Source: an uncultured Prevotellaceae bacterium | Lineage (GTDB): Bacteria > Bacteroidota > Bacteroidia > Bacteroidales > Bacteroidaceae | Direction: 5' to 3' | Assembly (NCBI GenBank): GCA_902762325.1 | Contig: CACWNV010000010.1 | Coordinates: 1-64,000 of the forward strand | Length of the DNA stretch: 64,000 nucleotides | Shown: positions 61,032 to 64,000 of the stretch, one piece after another | How the letters are laid out: every line of letters begins with the position of its first letter | Numbering within the stretch: position 1 is the stretch's first letter | Notes under the pieces: generated by a model | The model's database searches: none | What the model was told of the DNA's origin: nothing | Seen by the model: the letters and a program-made list of their open reading frames with translations, nothing else | Program-made: the position numbers and the translations under genes

Positions 61032-62186
61032 ATGAAGTTATTCGACGTTTATCCATTATTCAATATTAATATAGTCAAAGGAAAAGGATGTCATGTCTGG
61101 GACGACAAAGGGCAAGAGTATCTCGACCTCTATGGCGGTCATGCCGTCATCTCCATCGGTCATTCTCATCCGCACTATATCGAGAAAGTTACCCGTCAAT
61201 TAGAAAACCTCGGGTTCTACAGTAATTCTGTCATCAACACCCTGCAGATCCATCTTGCAAAACGACTCGGCTATCTTAGCGGATATGAGGATTATCAGTT
61301 GTTCCTGATTAACAGCGGTGCCGAAGCTAACGAGAACGCACTCAAGTTAGCCTCATTCACCAACGGCCGTACCCGGGTACTTTCTGCTGAGAAAGCATTC
61401 CACGGACGCACCTCACTTGCTGTTGAAGTGACGAACAATCCCAAAATCATCGCTCCCATCAACGACGGGGGACACGTCACCTACCTGCCATTAAACGACC
61501 TCCCTGCCTGGGAAAGGGAACTTGATAAAGGAGATGTTTGTGCCGTCATCCTGGAGTGTATCCAAGGAGTAGGCGGTATCAAACTGGCTACACCCGAATT
61601 TGCACAGGGACTTGCAGAAGCATGTAAGAGAAACGGTACCATTTTCATCTGCGACGAGATCCAGTGCGGTTACGGAAGAAGCGGAAAGTTCTTTGCTCAC
61701 CAGTGGCTCGGCATTCGTCCCGACATCATCACTGTGGCAAAGGGTATCGGCAACGGATTCCCGATGGGCGGTGTGCTGATTTCTCCTGCATTCAAGCCTG
61801 TCTATGGACAACTGGGTACCACATTCGGCGGCAATCATCTAGCCTGTTCTGCTGCATTGGCAGTGCTGGATGTAATGGAAAGCGAACAACTCGTGGAGAA
61901 TGCAAATACAGTCGGAAGCTACTTGTTGGAAAAACTTCGGGAGATGGCTTCCGGAGACGACAAGGCAGCACAACACATTAAGGATGTGCGCGGTCGTGGT
62001 CTGATGATTGGCATCGACCTTGACATCCCTCATAAGGAAGTGCGACAGAACCTCATATACGAGCAGCACATCTTTACCGGATGTGCCGGCACGAACATCC
62101 TGCGTCTGCTTCCACCCCTCTGCATTAAAAAAGAAGACGCCGACCTTTTCCTTGAGAAACTTAGACAAGTATTAAACGAAATATAA
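61032..62186 (+). CDS. argD: Acetylornithine (or succinylornithine) aminotransferase
   Basis: 384 residues, class III PLP aminotransferase. NSGAEANENALKLA (phosphate loop), FICDEIQCGYGRSGKFFA (Asp for the PLP nitrogen) and VAKGIGNGFPMGG (Schiff-base Lys) are all present. It makes the N-acylornithine; whether acetyl or succinyl cannot be told by eye. A terminator follows the gene. Confidence 0.94.
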   Translation: MKLFDVYPLFNINIVKGKGCHVWDDKGQEYLDLYGGHAVISIGHSHPHYIEKVTRQLENLGFYSNSVINTLQIHLAKRLGYLSGYEDYQLFLINSGAEANENALKLASFTNGRTRVLSAEKAFHGRTSLAVEVTNNPKIIAPINDGGHVTYLPLNDLPAWERELDKGDVCAVILECIQGVGGIKLATPEFAQGLAEACKRNGTIFICDEIQCGYGRSGKFFAHQWLGIRPDIITVAKGIGNGFPMGGVLISPAFKPVYGQLGTTFGGNHLACSAALAVLDVMESEQLVENANTVGSYLLEKLREMASGDDKAAQHIKDVRGRGLMIGIDLDIPHKEVRQNLIYEQHIFTGCAGTNILRLLPPLCIKKEDADLFLEKLRQVLNEI

Positions 62187-62194
62187 TTACCTGT

Positions 62195-62241
62195 TAGGAA
62201 GACCCTGTTGCCTTGAGGTATCGGTCTTCCTGATTTTTTAT
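62195..62241 (+). terminator. Terminator after argD
   Basis: AGGAAGACC (62196-62204) pairs with GGTCTTCCT (62223-62231), followed by GATTTTTTAT. It separates the arginine operon from proC. Confidence 0.8.
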
Positions 62242-62252
62242 CTATAACCATT

Positions 62253-63056
62253 ATGAAGATAACAGTAATTGGAGCAGGAGCTATGGGTGGCTCAACAGTG
62301 GAAGGAATGCTCCACGGAAATGTATCCCTTCCTTCTGACATTACCGTTGCAGACCTCTCACAGGAAAGGCTGAATTATTTTGCCGAGAAAGGAGTCTGTG
62401 TAACCAGTAACAACAAACTGGCAGTTGAGAATGCCGACATCATCATTCTTGCCGTAAAGCCCTGGATTGTTGAAAGCGTCGTAAAGGAAATCTTTCCTTC
62501 TGAAAATAAGAAGAAACAGATTCTTGTAAGCTTTGCAGCCGGAGTCACCTCTGAGCAGTTGAAGGGATGGATCTCCGAAGCAGCAGGACAGGAGAAGGCA
62601 TCCGTCACGAATCCTTCTATCATCTTGCTCATTCCGAACATTGCCATTGCATACGGAAGTTCCATGTCTTTCATTGCCCCCGTCAATGCCACAGAAGAGG
62701 ATATCAATGTCGTTAATGGCCTTTTCAGTAAGATGGGCAGGACACAGATTGTAGAAGAACGACTGCTGAGGGCAGGTACCACTCTTGCTTCTTGCGGAAT
62801 AGCCTATGCCATGCGCTACATCCGTGCGGCTGTGGAAGGAGGCGTGGAAATAGGGTTCCGTGCCAAAGAGGCCGAAGAGATTGTGTTGCAGACTGTCCGC
62901 GGTGCTGTCGACCTCCTGCAGGCTACAGGAATGCATCCCGAAGAAGCCATCGACAAGGTGACGACTCCTGGAGGTGTAACTATTCGCGGCTTGAATGAGA
63001 TGGAACATGCCGGGTTTACTTCTTCTGTAATCAGAGGGTTAAAAGCCGGTCTATAA
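62253..63056 (+). CDS. proC: Pyrroline-5-carboxylate reductase
   Basis: 267 residues. The NAD(P) loop VIGAGAMGGSTVEGML is at residues 4-19, ADIIILAVKPW lies in the Rossmann fold, and the C-terminal signature DKVTTPGGVTIRGLNEMEHA is intact. It makes proline from pyrroline-5-carboxylate. It is downstream of the argD terminator and so probably has its own start. Confidence 0.95.
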   Translation: MKITVIGAGAMGGSTVEGMLHGNVSLPSDITVADLSQERLNYFAEKGVCVTSNNKLAVENADIIILAVKPWIVESVVKEIFPSENKKKQILVSFAAGVTSEQLKGWISEAAGQEKASVTNPSIILLIPNIAIAYGSSMSFIAPVNATEEDINVVNGLFSKMGRTQIVEERLLRAGTTLASCGIAYAMRYIRAAVEGGVEIGFRAKEAEEIVLQTVRGAVDLLQATGMHPEEAIDKVTTPGGVTIRGLNEMEHAGFTSSVIRGLKAGL

Positions 63057-63127
63057 AAACAGTAAAATATTTGGGTGTTTCGGAATTAATTTGTAATTTT
63101 GAAGCCCGTTTTGAATAACAAACTAAC

Positions 63128-63682
63128 ATGGACGAACAAATCAAGCAAATAGGAGAGCGTCTTCGTGGTCTTCGGGACGTTCTGGACATTTCTGTTGAGG
63201 AGATTGCAGCGTTATGCGGCATTACCGTTGACCGATACGAGAAGATGGAAAACGGAGAGACCGAACTTTCAGTAGCCAACCTGCAGAAAATAGCAAAGAA
63301 ATACGGCATCTCTCTTGATGTGCTGATGTTTGGCGAAGAACCCAAGATGAGTTCTTATTTCCTGACCCGTAAAGGACAAGGAAAAAGCGTCGAGCGACGG
63401 AAAGCATATCAATATGAAAGTCTTGCCAGTGGGTTCAGAGGCAGGAAAGCTGATCCTTTCATCGTGACCGTCGAGCCAAAAGATGCAAATGCTCCCAAAG
63501 AGATGAATTCACATTCAGGACAAGAATTCAATATGGTGTTAGAAGGAACAATGGAACTGACTATCGGTACCAAGTCACTCGTTCTCAACGAAGGAGACTC
63601 TATCTACTTCGATGCTACCCATCCGCACGGCATGCGTACATTGAACGATAAGCCTGTCAGATTCCTGGCAATTATTTTCTAA
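63128..63682 (+). CDS. XRE-family regulator with cupin domain
   Basis: 184 residues. The helix-turn-helix is at about 8-62 (LRDVLDISVEEIAALCGITV, then YEKMENGETELSVANLQKIA). The C-terminal cupin (about 115-184) includes NSHSGQEFNMVLEGTMELTI, then LNEGDSIYFDATHPHGMRT. Such proteins sense a small molecule with the cupin. An AMP-dependent acyl-CoA synthetase starts 34 bp later, the usual partner in this phylum, so it probably regulates or co-occurs with it. Confidence 0.9.
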   Translation: MDEQIKQIGERLRGLRDVLDISVEEIAALCGITVDRYEKMENGETELSVANLQKIAKKYGISLDVLMFGEEPKMSSYFLTRKGQGKSVERRKAYQYESLASGFRGRKADPFIVTVEPKDANAPKEMNSHSGQEFNMVLEGTMELTIGTKSLVLNEGDSIYFDATHPHGMRTLNDKPVRFLAIIF

Positions 63683-63716
63683 ACAAGCAATCCGCGTCCC
63701 TCTAAAAAACAAAATA

Positions 63717-64000
63717 ATGGTAGAAAGATTTTTAAGGCAGACTACATTCTCATCAGTGGATGATTTCAAAAAGAATCTGCATTTTATTATTCCAGAGAAT
63801 TTCAATTTCGCCTATGACGTCATGGACGTATGGGCAGCTGAACAACCAAACAAACTAGCTTTACTGTGGACCAATGATGAAGGAGTAGAGGTGCGTCTTA
63901 CATTCGCCGACCTCAAAGAGCGCAGCGACCAGGCAGCAGCCTATCTGCAGTCGCTTGGCATTGGTCATGGCGATATGGTGATGCTCATCCTCAAGCGCCG
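63717..64000 (+). CDS. AMP-dependent acyl-CoA synthetase, N-terminal part
   Basis: The gene runs off the window after 94 codons. MVERFLRQTTFSSVDDFKK is followed by FNFAYDVMDVWAAEQPNKLA, LTFADLKERSDQAAAYLQSL and GDMVMLILKRR, the first strands of the ANL (acetyl-CoA synthetase-like) fold. The ATP and CoA motifs lie beyond the window, so the acid used is unknown. Confidence 0.85.
   Translation, partial: MVERFLRQTTFSSVDDFKKNLHFIIPENFNFAYDVMDVWAAEQPNKLALLWTNDEGVEVRLTFADLKERSDQAAAYLQSLGIGHGDMVMLILKR

Overview
The window reads as a chromosomal segment of a Bacteroidales bacterium, most likely Prevotella or a close relative. The reasons are SusC/SusD outer-membrane pairs with pectin-type glycoside hydrolases, many TAnnTTTG (-7) promoter boxes with a TTTG about 19-22 bp upstream, one continuous str-S10-spc-alpha ribosomal operon headed by a DUF3467 gene, and Bacteroidetes-type arginine genes.

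Layout: (1) 1-4480: the end of purN, a DUF4298 gene, then an AT-rich accessory island. It holds two HNH nucleases and a methyltransferase-HIT fusion in a tight operon, flanked by remnants of an XRE antitoxin and a DUF1016 nuclease. It ends in a 22-bp-period repeat array and a long hairpin. (2) 4490-22586: housekeeping and glycan genes: an SDR epimerase, etfB-etfA-acyl-CoA dehydrogenase, an orphan hypothetical, M1 aminopeptidase, a large GH43, purL, a two-part chromate transporter, an arabinanase-like GH43 and queH. (3) 22587-28660: a second accessory island. It opens with about 1.3 kb of non-coding DNA (repeat array, long inverted repeat, riboswitch-like fold). It then carries a GIY-YIG/RAMA-like protein, an unknown acidic protein, an EVE-like plus PD-(D/E)XK nuclease, a DNA-binding protein and a Doc toxin. 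(4) 28671-47345 (minus): DUF3467, rpsL, rpsG, fusA and the S10/spc/alpha ribosomal genes with secY, map, infA, rpmJ and rpoA. (5) 47587-57076: a pectin/galactan locus, with GH35 on plus and GH28-SusC-SusD on minus. (6) 57342-64000: argR, GNAT, argG, a PspC-domain gene, argC, argD, proC, an XRE-cupin regulator and the start of an acyl-CoA synthetase.

Strongest candidates for something undescribed: a repeat family made of 15-bp AAA-N7-TTT units at an exact 22-bp period, seen at three intergenic loci. At two of them it sits beside a shared-core hairpin whose arm sequences differ completely between loci yet remain self-complementary. The two islands also look like modification-dependent restriction or conflict loci. 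Other oddities are a SusC with an added C-terminal OmpA-like domain, a 34-bp perfect palindrome inside the gene before doc, a 31-bp tandem duplication across the rplC start, an rpsM lacking a normal start codon, and a REP-like palindrome translated inside etfB.

All family calls come from reading motifs by eye; no database search was run.
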